DNA from: DAIDKA01 sp963726995
GTDB taxonomy: Bacteria; Pseudomonadota; Gammaproteobacteria; Steroidobacterales; Steroidobacteraceae
Assembly (NCBI GenBank): GCA_963726995.1
Contig: CAVSEP010000006.1
Coordinates: 992,001 to 1,056,000 of the forward strand
DNA length: 64,000 bases
Direction: 5' to 3'
Part shown: positions 53,214 through 62,572 of the stretch, piece by piece
Layout of the letters: the number at the start of each line of letters is the position of its first letter
How positions within the stretch are numbered: position 1 is the stretch's first letter
Position numbers and translations under genes: made by a program
Notes under the pieces: model-generated
What the model saw: only the letters and a program-made list of their open reading frames with translations
What the model was told of the DNA's origin: nothing
The model's database searches: none

Positions 53214-53945
53214 TCAAATGATCTCGAGGTTGCGTTCGGCGTCCTCCTGGATGTCCAGGGGTCCTTCCGGATGCGCGCGCCGATCCATGCCGTGCCCGAT
53301 CAGGGCAATCGCGCGCATGGCGGACTCATCCGCCCGCACGGCCCAGCTGCCGGGGGCAGCCCGCGTCACGCCGTAGACCGCCGTGTTGGGTGTGGGGAAC
53401 CCCAGCTGGAAGCGGCGGAACAGGGTCATGCCGACATGATCCACCTGGTCGAAGCCCCAGATCTGCCAGAACAACATCGCCATCCACATGCCATGACCGA
53501 AAATGACCGTGCCATCGGCAAGCGCCGGCAGAAACTGCGCGCGCACCCGGGCGACGCGGTCGTGGAACTCACGAAACGTCTCCGCACCGGGTCCGGTGCG
53601 CAGGTTGGGACTGGATTCCAGCCAGTAGCGCGCGACCACGGCTTCACGCTCGGCGCTGGGGGCCCCGCGCATCTGCAGCGTGTCGACGGTCTCGAATTCG
53701 CGCAGGTCATCGTGAGTGGCCGGCGACTGACCCAATCGCACGCAGTACGGCGCGGCGGTGTCCAGCGCGCGCTTGAACGGGGATGACCAGATTGCAGCAG
53801 CCGTCCGCGGAAGCAGGTCCGCGACGGCCCGCGCCTGCAGTTCGCCAAGCCCCGTCAGGGGCACCAGCGGATTCTCCAGGGTTATGCCGCCCGCATTGGC
53901 CTGGCTCTGACCGTGGCGGATCAGGTAGATAGTTGGATTTGACAT
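53214..53945 (-). CDS. Histidine phosphatase-family protein
   Basis: 243 residues. The N-terminus IYLIRHGQSQANAGG carries the catalytic RHG motif; the second His is in VIFGHGMWMAML. Other phosphatase features are SPFKRALDTAAPYC and the acidic LREFETVDT. Typical phosphoglycerate mutase-like phosphatases act on sugar phosphates, nucleotides or phosphopeptides; the specificity is unknown. Convergent with the serine hydrolase gene. Confidence 0.9.
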   Translation of the reverse strand: MSNPTIYLIRHGQSQANAGGITLENPLVPLTGLGELQARAVADLLPRTAAAIWSSPFKRALDTAAPYCVRLGQSPATHDDLREFETVDTLQMRGAPSAEREAVVARYWLESSPNLRTGPGAETFREFHDRVARVRAQFLPALADGTVIFGHGMWMAMLFWQIWGFDQVDHVGMTLFRRFQLGFPTPNTAVYGVTRAAPGSWAVRADESAMRAIALIGHGMDRRAHPEGPLDIQEDAERNLEII

Positions 53946-54019
53946 GCGGATATCTTAATGCACGGCAGTCCGTTTCAACCCTGTTGATGCGGGGCACGCG
54001 TCACGATCCGATATTGACT

Positions 54020-54988
54020 TCAATCCTTCGCCCGATTCAGAAGGGATCTCGCCTTCGCGGCATCTATCAGTGCCATGAGCTTCGAATTGCGCTCGTAGAC
54101 AGCCAGGGCGTCCGCCGCGACCTCCGCGAGTTTGGCCGGTCCCGTTTCGATGATGCCGAGCAGCCATTCGAACGCCTCATCCGAGCGATGCAGTGCGGCA
54201 GCACGGATCAGCGTTCCGCGCACCGGGAGAGTCACCATCTCTTCCCAGGCGTCGCGGAGCAGTTTGAGGGCTCCGGGTTGCCGCGATTCGCCCAGGGCGA
54301 GGGCTGCGTATTCCACCAGGGCATCGTCTTTCACGCGCAGAAAACCTGCTACGAAGGGCAGGCAGTACTCCGGTGCAATCGCCAGCAGCGCGCCAAAGCA
54401 TTCGCCAATGACTTGCGGTTCCGCATCGCCGACTTGCACCTTCAGTCGCAGGACGGCTTCAGCCTCAAAGGGATTGGCGCAGCAGAGGGCGCGCGCCGCG
54501 CCACAGCGGACCTCGACTTCCGGATCGTTCAGCAATCCCGTCAGCTCCGCGACGGCGCGCAGGTGGCCGGAAGCCGCGAGGCCCATGGCGCAACTGCTGC
54601 GCACATCGGTGGCCGTATCGGCGTGCCCGCCCCACACCGGTTCCAGCTGTCGGTACTGAATACCGGCCTGATAGAAGGAAACGTCCCGGCACTCGAGCGT
54701 CACCAGGGCGCGGGCTATGGAGTTCTTGGCCTTGCAGCGCGGATCGCGCTTGATCGGATCCTGCAGCAGGCGCGCGAAGGCGCCCTGCAGATCCGGAATC
54801 AGTTCGTGCAACTGTCGCTCTGCGCTCAGTGTGGCGGCCCGGCTCACCACCAGGAAGTGGCGCTCCCCGAGCGCCTGCCTGAGTACGGTGATCTGTTCGG
54901 CGCGTGGTGCCACCGGACCCAGTGCATTGAGGGTCTCCAACGCGGCTTGCGCCTTGGCGTCGGCACTCTGGCGCGCGCCGGGTGTCAT
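54020..54988 (-). CDS. HEAT-repeat protein
   Basis: 322 residues, all helical, with several HEAT-like repeats: DVRSSCAMGLAASGHLRAVAEL, PEVEVRCGAARALCCANPFE, AEPQVIGECFGALLAIAPEY and DDALVEYAALALGESRQPGA (each about one repeat). Repeats of this kind make a protein-binding scaffold; no catalytic site is seen. Same strand as the aldo/keto reductase with 4 bp between, so probably in its operon. Function unknown. Confidence 0.8.
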   Translation of the reverse strand: MTPGARQSADAKAQAALETLNALGPVAPRAEQITVLRQALGERHFLVVSRAATLSAERQLHELIPDLQGAFARLLQDPIKRDPRCKAKNSIARALVTLECRDVSFYQAGIQYRQLEPVWGGHADTATDVRSSCAMGLAASGHLRAVAELTGLLNDPEVEVRCGAARALCCANPFEAEAVLRLKVQVGDAEPQVIGECFGALLAIAPEYCLPFVAGFLRVKDDALVEYAALALGESRQPGALKLLRDAWEEMVTLPVRGTLIRAAALHRSDEAFEWLLGIIETGPAKLAEVAADALAVYERNSKLMALIDAAKARSLLNRAKD

Positions 54989-54992
54989 GCAT

Positions 54993-55988
54993 CTATTTTT
55001 CGCTGTCGAGATGCGCCAGGGCGGCGGCCGGATAGCGTCCGCCCGCGGCGGCGTCGGCCGGCACCGCCTCGGTGAGTGCCGCCAGCTGTTCGGCCGTGAG
55101 TTCCAGGGACAATGCCCCCAGCGCCTCGTTCAGGCGGTCCCGCCGGCGGGCGCCGATGAGGGGCACGATGTCCTCGCCTTGGGCGGCCACCCAGGCGATG
55201 GCCACCTGCGCGACGCTGGCGCCGATGGTGCCGGCCACCGCCCGCAGGTCTTCCACCAGTGCGAGGTTGGTGGCCAGGTTCTCGCCCTGGAAGCGCGGGC
55301 TGAACGCGCGGAAATCCCGGCCGGTGGTCGTGCTGTCCTTCGACCAGTGACCGCTGATGAGTCCACGGGACAGCACGCCATAGGCCGTAATGTCGATGCC
55401 GAGTTCGCGGCAGGTGGGCAGGATCTGCGCCTCGATGCCGCGGGAGATGAGTGAATACTCGATCTGCAGATCGACGATGGGGTGCACTGCGGCCGCCCGA
55501 CGCAACGTGGCGGCGCCGACTTCGGACAATCCCACATGCCGCACGTAGCCGGCCTTGATGAGATCGGCGATGGCGCCGACGGTCTCTTCGATGGGGACTT
55601 CCGGATCCAGCCGCGCGGGACGGTAGATGTCGATGTAGTCCGTGCCCAGCCGCTGCAGCGAGTAGGTCAGGAAATTGCGCACCGCCGCCGGGCGGCTGTC
55701 ATAGCCCACCCAGGCGCCATCCGGCCCGCGCAGTGCGCCGAACTTGACGCTGATCTGCAATTTGTCGCGCGGTTGCCCGACGAGCGCGTCGCGGATCAGC
55801 AGCTCGTTGTGGCCCATGCCGTAGAAATCGCCGGTGTCGAGCAGCGTCATGCCCGCCGCGATCGCGGCGTGAATCGTGGCGATGCTCTCGGCGCGGTCAC
55901 TGGGCCCGTACATGCCCGACATGCCCATGCAGCCAAGCCCGAGCGCCGATACCACGGGCCCCGTGGCGCCCAGCCGCCGAGTCAACAT
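54993..55988 (-). CDS. Aldo/keto reductase
   Basis: 331 residues. N-terminus VVSALGLGCMGMSGMYG, catalytic Asp/Tyr region TLLDTGDFYGMGHNE (D, Y), Lys in ISVKFGALRG, and His in YVRHVGLSEVG. GVAYGVLSRGLISG-like (ITAYGVLSRGLISG) and VPLIGARRRDRL bind NADPH. These are the AKR13-type reductases common in bacteria, acting on varied aldehydes and ketones. Preceded by the dienelactone hydrolase gene (3 bp apart). Confidence 0.93.
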   Translation of the reverse strand: MLTRRLGATGPVVSALGLGCMGMSGMYGPSDRAESIATIHAAIAAGMTLLDTGDFYGMGHNELLIRDALVGQPRDKLQISVKFGALRGPDGAWVGYDSRPAAVRNFLTYSLQRLGTDYIDIYRPARLDPEVPIEETVGAIADLIKAGYVRHVGLSEVGAATLRRAAAVHPIVDLQIEYSLISRGIEAQILPTCRELGIDITAYGVLSRGLISGHWSKDSTTTGRDFRAFSPRFQGENLATNLALVEDLRAVAGTIGASVAQVAIAWVAAQGEDIVPLIGARRRDRLNEALGALSLELTAEQLAALTEAVPADAAAGGRYPAAALAHLDSEK

Positions 55989-55991
55989 GCC

Positions 55992-56870
55992 TCAGGTCAG
56001 CGCTTTGCCGAATATCACCAGCAGCCGTGACCAGGCCTTCTCCGCCAGATCATGGTTGTACGCGGCCGTGTCCGGCGGGCACCAGCCGTGCTGCGCCCCC
56101 TTGTAGACCTCGACTTCATGCGGCAACCCGGCGGCCTCGAAGGCGGCATTGAGAGTGTCCTTCGCCTTCGGATCAGACTTGTCGTCGTTGTCCGCGATGG
56201 CGATCAGCGCGCTGGCCTTGATCTTCGGTATCAGCAGGTGCGGGCTGTCCGGCGACGCGGTGGCGAGGGCCGCACCGTGGAAGCTGCCGATGGCCCCGAT
56301 CCGATCGGGGAACTGCGCCGCCGTGCGGAACACGAAGGGACCGCCCATGCAGTAACCGGTGGTGCCCATCTTGCGCTTCTTGTCCACCGAGGCCTGCTTG
56401 TCCAGCCAGGGCACGAAGGTTCCCGCATCGGTGGCCGCCGTCGCGGGGGTCAGGGACTGCATCTGACCCACCAGCTTGGTGCGCGTCGCGGGGTCGTTGA
56501 AATCCGGATGATCCGGCGCGGTCGGGGCCTTCTGGATGCGATAGAAGGGATTGATCACCAGCACCGCGTAGCCCGATTCGGCCAGCCGCGTGGCCATCTG
56601 CTTGAACGCGGGGCGCAGGCCGAAGATGTCCGGCCAGATGAGCACCGCGGGATGCTTGCCCTTGGCCGGGTGCACGAAGTACGCATCGCAGGTGCCATCG
56701 GGGGTCTTGATCTCGACATCGGCGCCCGTGGTCTCGGCCGCATAGGCGCCCGCCGGCACCAGCGATACGAGACCCGCACCCACCGAGAGCGCGCCGAATT
56801 GCCGTCGCGACAGCGTCGCGGCCCGCCGCTGGTACAGCACAATGTCATCAAAGGTATCGTTGTCGCACAT
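55992..56870 (-). CDS. Tat-exported dienelactone hydrolase-family protein
   Basis: 292 residues from ATG 56870 (AGGAG eight bases upstream). A twin-arginine signal lies internally (LSRRQFGALSVGAGLVSLVP, residues 20-39). The mature domain is a dienelactone hydrolase: nucleophile Cys in TTGYCMGGPF, Glu near the N-terminus (VEIKTPDG), Asp in IADNDDKSD and His in YKGAQHGWCPP. It would act in the periplasm, which is unusual for a family known from chlorocatechol breakdown. First gene of a three-gene (-) run, divergent from a PQQ dehydrogenase. Confidence 0.9.
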   Translation of the reverse strand: MCDNDTFDDIVLYQRRAATLSRRQFGALSVGAGLVSLVPAGAYAAETTGADVEIKTPDGTCDAYFVHPAKGKHPAVLIWPDIFGLRPAFKQMATRLAESGYAVLVINPFYRIQKAPTAPDHPDFNDPATRTKLVGQMQSLTPATAATDAGTFVPWLDKQASVDKKRKMGTTGYCMGGPFVFRTAAQFPDRIGAIGSFHGAALATASPDSPHLLIPKIKASALIAIADNDDKSDPKAKDTLNAAFEAAGLPHEVEVYKGAQHGWCPPDTAAYNHDLAEKAWSRLLVIFGKALT

Positions 56871-56978
56871 GCTTGGAGCTCCTGTGACCGCAGCGTTGGG
56901 ACCGGGGGCGCCAGTCTGGCGTTGCGTTGGCAACCGCGCAAGTCATACAGTCGGTAAATCAACGGGGGGCTCATCGCT

Positions 56979-59063
56979 GTGCATATAAAACGGTTCGCGC
57001 CGCTGCTGAGCGGCGCACTGCTGCAGTGCGCTTTGGTTCATGCGGCAGGTCCTGCCGCCGTCGATGCCGCACGCCTCGGCAAAGCTGCTTCAGAGCCCGG
57101 TCAATGGTTGACCGTCGGCCGCACTGCGGACGAACAGCGCTTTTCGCCGCTGAAACAGATCAACACCGAGAACGTGAGCCAGCTGTCCCTGGCCTGGTAC
57201 CTGGACTTCGACAGCAATCGCGGTCAGGAGGCGACGCCGCTGGCCATCGATGGCGTACTGTATTTCTCCACCGCCTGGAGCAAGGTCAAGGCAGTGGAAG
57301 CGCGCAGCGGCAGGCTGCTGTGGGCCTGGGATCCCAAGGTGCCCGGTGAGTTTGCCGGGCGCGGCTGCTGTGACCTGGTCAATCGCGGTGTGGCGGCCTG
57401 GAAGGGCCGCATCTACGTTTCCACCTATGACGGCCGCCTGGTGGCGCTGGACGCGAAGACCGGAGCGGTGATCTGGAGCGTGCTGTCCCTGGATCATGAC
57501 AAGCCGGTGACCAGCACCGGTGCCCCGCGCATCGCCAATGGCAAGGTCATCATCGGCAATGCCGGCTCCGAGTTCGGGGTGCGCGGCTATATCTCCGCCT
57601 TTGACGCGCAGACGGGCAAGCAGCTGTGGCGCTTCTACACGGTACCCGGCAATCCGGCCGACGGCGAACAGGCACCGTACCTGAAGGCGGCGGCCGGCAC
57701 CTGGAACGGGGACTTCTGGAAGTGGGGCGGCGGCGGCACGGTGTGGGACGGCATGGTGTATGACGCGCGCCTGAACCTGCTGTTCATCGGCACGGGCAAT
57801 GGCTCGCCCTGGAACCGGCAGTATCGCGGCGACGGCGGCGGCGACAACCTGTATATCGCCTCGATCATCGCCGTGAATGCCGATACCGGCCAATACGTCT
57901 GGCACTATCAGGAAACTCCCGGCGATGAGTGGGACTACGATGCCACCTCGCCGCTGATGCTGGCGGACCTGAAGATCGACGGGCGTCCGCGCCGCGTGGT
58001 GATGCAGGCCTCGAAGAACGGCATGTACTACGTGCTGGAGGCGAAGACCGGCAAGGTGTTGGCGGCGAAGAATTTCGTCCACGTGACCTGGAATGAAGGC
58101 ATTGACCCGGTCACGGCCCGGCCGCTGATGACCGAGGTCGACCGCTACGAAATCACGCGCAAGATCGCGATCGTCCAGCCCGGCGGTCAGGGAGCGCACG
58201 CCTGGCATCCGTTCTCCTACAATCCGCAGACCGGGCTGGTGTATTTCTCGGTCATCGAAACCAGCGGGCTGATGAAGGCTGCGGATACCTTCAACGGCAA
58301 GCCCATGTCATCGATCACGGGCCTGGCCACCGGCATATCCCCGTCGACTTACGATGAGCAGCACTCCACTGCGCCGCGCACCGCGACTTCGCAGCTGATC
58401 GCCTGGGACCCCATCAACGGGCGCGAGGTCTGGCGCACGCCGCCGCATGGCAATATCGGTGGCGGTACGCTCTCGACCGCCGGCGGCCTGGTGTTCCAGG
58501 GCACCAACAAGGGCCAGTTCATCGCCTATCGGGCCGACAACGGCCAGCCGCTGTGGAGCTTCGAGGCCCAGACCGGCGTGGTGGCGGCAGCCTCGGCCTT
58601 CGAGGTGGACGGCCAGGAGTATGTCGCGGTGGAGGCCGGCTATGGTCTCGTGCCCTTCGGCATGAGCAACCAGTCGCGCCTGCTGGTGTTCAAGTTGAAT
58701 GGCGGCGCGAGCCTGCCGCCGGCGCCGCCTCCGCCACCTCCCCTGGTGCTGAACCCGCCGCCATCGACGGCATCCAGGGAGGTCATCGCGGCCGGCCAGC
58801 AGGCCTTCGCGGATCACTGCGCCATGTGCCACGAAACGGCCTACGCCAATCGCGGCGCGTTCCCGGATCTGCGCTACTCCGCGGCGATCAACACTGCGCA
58901 GGTCATGCGCGCCATCGTGATCGATGGGGCCATGCAGGAGGGGGGCATGGCCTCCTTCAAGGGCAAGGTCAATCCCGAGGAGCTCGAGACCATCCGCGCC
59001 TACCTGATCGATCGCGCGAATCAGGCCAAGGCGGCGGTGGCCGCGGGCTCGACCCGGCCGTAA
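56979..59063 (+). CDS. PQQ-dependent quinohemoprotein alcohol dehydrogenase
   Basis: 694 residues from GTG 56979. Signal peptide, then an eight-bladed PQQ propeller with W-motifs, the adjacent cysteines C130-C131 (FAGRGCCDLVNRG) that form the redox-linked disulfide ring near PQQ, and catalytic Asp region DEWDYDATSP. A Pro-rich linker (about 585-600) leads to a C-terminal cytochrome c with CAMCH (614-618). This is the classical type II quinohemoprotein layout. It oxidises alcohols in the periplasm, passing electrons to cytochrome c or quinone. Confidence 0.93.
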   Translation: MHIKRFAPLLSGALLQCALVHAAGPAAVDAARLGKAASEPGQWLTVGRTADEQRFSPLKQINTENVSQLSLAWYLDFDSNRGQEATPLAIDGVLYFSTAWSKVKAVEARSGRLLWAWDPKVPGEFAGRGCCDLVNRGVAAWKGRIYVSTYDGRLVALDAKTGAVIWSVLSLDHDKPVTSTGAPRIANGKVIIGNAGSEFGVRGYISAFDAQTGKQLWRFYTVPGNPADGEQAPYLKAAAGTWNGDFWKWGGGGTVWDGMVYDARLNLLFIGTGNGSPWNRQYRGDGGGDNLYIASIIAVNADTGQYVWHYQETPGDEWDYDATSPLMLADLKIDGRPRRVVMQASKNGMYYVLEAKTGKVLAAKNFVHVTWNEGIDPVTARPLMTEVDRYEITRKIAIVQPGGQGAHAWHPFSYNPQTGLVYFSVIETSGLMKAADTFNGKPMSSITGLATGISPSTYDEQHSTAPRTATSQLIAWDPINGREVWRTPPHGNIGGGTLSTAGGLVFQGTNKGQFIAYRADNGQPLWSFEAQTGVVAAASAFEVDGQEYVAVEAGYGLVPFGMSNQSRLLVFKLNGGASLPPAPPPPPPLVLNPPPSTASREVIAAGQQAFADHCAMCHETAYANRGAFPDLRYSAAINTAQVMRAIVIDGAMQEGGMASFKGKVNPEELETIRAYLIDRANQAKAAVAAGSTRP

Positions 59064-59068
59064 ACAGC

Positions 59069-59488
59069 ATGGCCGCGGAAGCCGAGGACTACGATGCGCT
59101 GCGTTGCTACACCCTGGCGCATGCCGATCCGGCGTTCATTCATCAGCACGTGGTCGATGCGTTCGCCGCGCAGCATGCCGATGAGGCAACCAAGCCGATC
59201 GCGCTGACCTTTGCGCTGGTGGGCCTGTATCTGTGCGTGGAGCGGCATTTTTCCGGCAGGCAGGTCCAGCGCGTGCACATGGACCTCGCGCGCCGCAAGC
59301 AGCCCTGGCCGAAGTTCGCGCTTCCCACCGGCCGCGGAGACATCGGTGTCGCCCAGGTCATGACAGCGCCCGAAGGACCGGCGCGCGATGCGGCCATCCA
59401 TGCCTGGTGTGCCAGCGTGTGGGGCACATTCGATCACGCCCGTCAGACTGTGATCGATTTGCTCGGACGGCACGGAAACGTCGCCTGA
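59069..59488 (+). CDS. DUF5946-family protein
   Basis: 139 residues from ATG 59069, six bases after the PQQ dehydrogenase stop. YDALRCYTLAHADPAFIHQH, VVDAFAAQHADEATKPIALT and FSGRQVQRVHMDLARRK match the uncharacterised DUF5946 family as I remember it. No membrane segment or known catalytic motif. The tight spacing suggests co-expression with the dehydrogenase. Function unknown. Confidence 0.7.
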   Translation: MAAEAEDYDALRCYTLAHADPAFIHQHVVDAFAAQHADEATKPIALTFALVGLYLCVERHFSGRQVQRVHMDLARRKQPWPKFALPTGRGDIGVAQVMTAPEGPARDAAIHAWCASVWGTFDHARQTVIDLLGRHGNVA

Positions 59489-59539
59489 CGCGCCAGAAAT
59501 CGCCACTCGCAGACACCGGGTGACGGCGTCTTACGTCAG

Positions 59540-59932
59540 CTACCGCTGCATCTTCATCAGCTGCTCCATGCTCGGCATGACGCTGTTGCTCAGGTTGTTC
59601 ATGATCACGATGGAGCCGAACACCACCAGAAAGACGATGAAGATGCCGAACCCCAGGGCCAGCACCGTGTTCTCGCCTTCCTCGGTGGCATTGACGTGCA
59701 TGAAGAACACCAGGTGCACGCCCATCTGGGCGATGGCCAGCACCGCCAGCAGTATCGGCAGGCCGGGACCCCACACGACATGGGTAAGCGCGGCGCCGAA
59801 CGAGGCCAGGGTGAGGACAATGGCCAGCGCCAGCCCGCTCAGGTAGCTTTGCGCATTGGTACTGCCGTCATCCTCGATCTGCAGGTCCGGATCGCTGTGG
59901 GTGCCGTGATGCACGCTGTCTTGGTCAGACAT
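59540..59932 (-). CDS. cyoD: Cytochrome bo3-type quinol oxidase subunit IV
   Basis: 130 residues with three membrane helices (YLSGLALAIVLTLASFGAAL, LLAVLAIAQMGVHLVFFMHV, LGFGIFIVFLVVFGSIVIMN). This matches CyoD, the small assembly subunit of the bo3 oxidase. The start overlaps the end of cyoC by 8 bp. Last gene of the cyoABCD operon; no cyoE heme O synthase follows on this strand. Confidence 0.93.
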   Translation of the reverse strand: MSDQDSVHHGTHSDPDLQIEDDGSTNAQSYLSGLALAIVLTLASFGAALTHVVWGPGLPILLAVLAIAQMGVHLVFFMHVNATEEGENTVLALGFGIFIVFLVVFGSIVIMNNLSNSVMPSMEQLMKMQR

Positions 59933-60563
59933 GGACGTTGCTTCCCAGGTAGACGATGGTGAACACCCCGATCCACACCAGGTCGAGGGCGTGCCAGAAG
60001 AGACTGAAACAGAACAGGCGCCGCACCACGGTGGTCCGCAAGCCCAGTGTCGCGACCTGGGCCACCATCACCAGCAGCCACAGCAGTCCTGAACTGACAT
60101 GGCAGCCGTGCGTGCCGACCAGCGTGAAGAAGGCCGACAGAAACGCGCTGTGCGTCGGGCCGAAGCCGCGGCCGACCAGATCGGTGAACTCGGACACTTC
60201 GAGGCCGATGAACGCAGCCCCCAGCACCCAGGTCACGAGCGCCCACAGATAGAACTTCTGCAGCTGGCGGCGCTCGGCCGCAATCAGCATCAGGCCGCAG
60301 GTGAAGCTGGATGCCAGCAGGCAGCAGGTCTCGATGAAGACGTTCTTCAGGTCGAAGATATCGTGTCCCGACGGGCCTCCGGCGGTGGCTTTCGACAGCA
60401 CCGCGTAGGTGGCGAACAGCGAGGCGAAGATGACGATATCGCTGAGCAGGAACAGCCAGAAACCGAAGCTGATCATCGACCAGGTGGATGCGGGCCCCCG
60501 CTCCGAGAGCGCAATGGGATTGCCGTGGGCATCGAGGACCACGGCTGCGGCGGCCCCGCTCAT
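59925..60563 (-). CDS. cyoC: Cytochrome bo3-type quinol oxidase subunit III
   Basis: 212 residues from ATG 60563, which overlaps cyoB by 4 bp. Five membrane helices, with WSMISFGFWLFLLSDIVIFA, FTLVGTHGCHVSSGLLWLLV and CFSLFWHALDLVWIGVFTIV typical of subunit III of heme-copper oxidases. It stabilises the core and lines a proton-uptake region. An upstream frame extension to 60701 lies inside cyoB and is not used. Confidence 0.94.
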   Translation of the reverse strand: MSGAAAAVVLDAHGNPIALSERGPASTWSMISFGFWLFLLSDIVIFASLFATYAVLSKATAGGPSGHDIFDLKNVFIETCCLLASSFTCGLMLIAAERRQLQKFYLWALVTWVLGAAFIGLEVSEFTDLVGRGFGPTHSAFLSAFFTLVGTHGCHVSSGLLWLLVMVAQVATLGLRTTVVRRLFCFSLFWHALDLVWIGVFTIVYLGSNVHV

Positions 60564-62563
60564 CGCTGCGCTCCGAGGCTGGGATGACGGCGGTCGAAAT
60601 CTTCGAGTTGCGCGGCACTGATGTACTGGTCCCGATCCGTGTCCCAGGCCTGGCGCAGCAGCACGCCGACGCAGGCGATGATCCCCAGGATGACCAGCCA
60701 CCAGATGTGCCAGATCAGGCTGAACCCCAGGACCACGGCAAAGAAGGCGCTGATGAAACCGGTGGCGCTGCGCTTGGGCATGTGGATGGTTTCGTAGTGC
60801 GGCTGGTGCACGGCCTCATAGCGGCTCTCGGCGACCTTGTGCAGCTCCTTGTTCCGGGTCTTCACGTCCCAGAAAGCATCGATGCCGTGCACATGGGGTT
60901 CCACCGCGTAGTTCCACGCTGGCGGCGGCGAGGCAGTGCCCCACTCCAGCGTGCGGCCGTTCCAGGGATCGCCGGTGAGATCGCGTCGCCGCTCGCGCGT
61001 GTGGATGCTCCAGGCCAACTGCACCAGCGTCAGGCCGATGCCGGCGAAGATCAGCAGCGCACCGCCCAGGGCCACGATCATGTAGGGCTGCCAGGACGGA
61101 TCCGCATAGTGCTGCATGCGCCGCGTGGCGCCCATCAGGCCCAGCGCGTACAGCGGCATGAAGGCGAGATAGAAACCGATGGACCAGCACCAGAAGACGG
61201 CCTTGCCCAAGGTCTCATCGAGCGTGAAGCCGAAGGCCTTGGGGAACCAGTAGGTGTAGCCCGCCATGACCCCGAACACCACGCCGCCGATGATGACATT
61301 GTGGAAGTGCGCGATCAGGAACAGGCTGTTGTGCAACACGAAGTCCGCCGGCGGGATGGCCAGCAGCACGCCGGTCAGTCCACCGAGGATGAAGGTGACC
61401 ATGAACCCCAGGGCCCAGTAGACCGGCACCGTGAAGCGGATCGAGCCGCCGTACATGGTGAACAGCCAGTTGAAGACCTTCACGCCGGTGGGCACGGCGA
61501 TGACCATGGTCATCACGCCGAAGAAGGCATTCACATCGGCGCTGGCGCCCATCGTGAAGAAGTGGTGCAGCCAGACCATGAATGACAGCACGCAGATCGC
61601 CATGGTCGCCACCACCATCGAGTGGTAGCCGAACAGGGGTTTGCTGGAGAAGGTCGCGATGACCTCGGAGAAGATCCCGAAGGCGGGCAGGATCAGGATG
61701 TAGACCTCCGGGTGGCCCCAGGCCCAGATCAGGTTGATGTACATGACCGGGTTGCCGCCCAGGTCGTTGGTGAAGAAGTGAAACCCGGCGTAGCGGTCCA
61801 GCAGCAGCAGCGCGAAGGTCGCCGTGAGGATGGGGAAGGCCGCGACGATGAGCAGATTGGAGGCCAGAGCCGTCCAGCAGAACACCGGCATGCGCATGTA
61901 GCCCATCCCAGGCGCCCGCATCTTGAGAATAGTCGTCGTGAAGTTGATGCCGGCGAGCAGGGTGCCGAGGCCCGAGATCTGCAGGCTCCACAGGTAGTAG
62001 TCGACGCCGACTCCGGGGGAGTAGGCGAGCTCCGACAGGGGCGGGTAGGCCAGCCAGCCGGTCTTCGCGAACTCGCCGACCATCAGCGACAGATTCACCA
62101 GCAGCACGCCCGAGGCGGTCAACCAGAAGCTCACCGAGTTGAGCACCGGGAAGGCCACGTCGCGCACGCCCAGCTGCAGCGGCACCGCAAAGTTCATCAG
62201 CCCGATGACGAAGGGCATGGCCACGAAGAAGATCATGATGGTGCCATGCGCGGAGAAGATCTGGTTGTAGTGTTCCGGCGGCAGAAAGCCCGCCGCTCCG
62301 CCCTGCGCCAGGGCCAGCTGCGCACGCATCATGAGCGCATCGGCAAAGCCGCGCAGCAGCATCACCAGGCCCAGGACCACGTACATCACGCCGATGCGCT
62401 TGTGATCGGTGCTGGTGATCCATTCATTCCACAGGTACGGCCACCAGCCCTTGATGGTGATCAGCGCCAGGACCGCGAGGATTCCAAGGATGATGACGAT
62501 CGAGGTCACCAGCGGAATCGGCTGGTTGAAGGGGATCGCGGCCCAGGTCAGTTTGCCCAGCAT
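60560..62563 (-). CDS. cyoB: Cytochrome bo3-type quinol oxidase subunit I
   Basis: 667 residues, 14-15 membrane helices. Low-spin heme ligand in FSAHGTIMIFFVAMP, CuB/His-Tyr site WAWGHPEVYILILPAFG, the CuB His pair in WLHHFFTMGA and heme ligands in LIAHFHNVIIGG are all intact. This is the catalytic subunit that reduces oxygen to water and pumps protons. GTGs and ATG spacing support the start at 62563, nine bases after cyoA. Confidence 0.96.
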   Translation of the reverse strand: MLGKLTWAAIPFNQPIPLVTSIVIILGILAVLALITIKGWWPYLWNEWITSTDHKRIGVMYVVLGLVMLLRGFADALMMRAQLALAQGGAAGFLPPEHYNQIFSAHGTIMIFFVAMPFVIGLMNFAVPLQLGVRDVAFPVLNSVSFWLTASGVLLVNLSLMVGEFAKTGWLAYPPLSELAYSPGVGVDYYLWSLQISGLGTLLAGINFTTTILKMRAPGMGYMRMPVFCWTALASNLLIVAAFPILTATFALLLLDRYAGFHFFTNDLGGNPVMYINLIWAWGHPEVYILILPAFGIFSEVIATFSSKPLFGYHSMVVATMAICVLSFMVWLHHFFTMGASADVNAFFGVMTMVIAVPTGVKVFNWLFTMYGGSIRFTVPVYWALGFMVTFILGGLTGVLLAIPPADFVLHNSLFLIAHFHNVIIGGVVFGVMAGYTYWFPKAFGFTLDETLGKAVFWCWSIGFYLAFMPLYALGLMGATRRMQHYADPSWQPYMIVALGGALLIFAGIGLTLVQLAWSIHTRERRRDLTGDPWNGRTLEWGTASPPPAWNYAVEPHVHGIDAFWDVKTRNKELHKVAESRYEAVHQPHYETIHMPKRSATGFISAFFAVVLGFSLIWHIWWLVILGIIACVGVLLRQAWDTDRDQYISAAQLEDFDRRHPSLGAQR

Positions 62564-62572
62564 TATTGGAAC

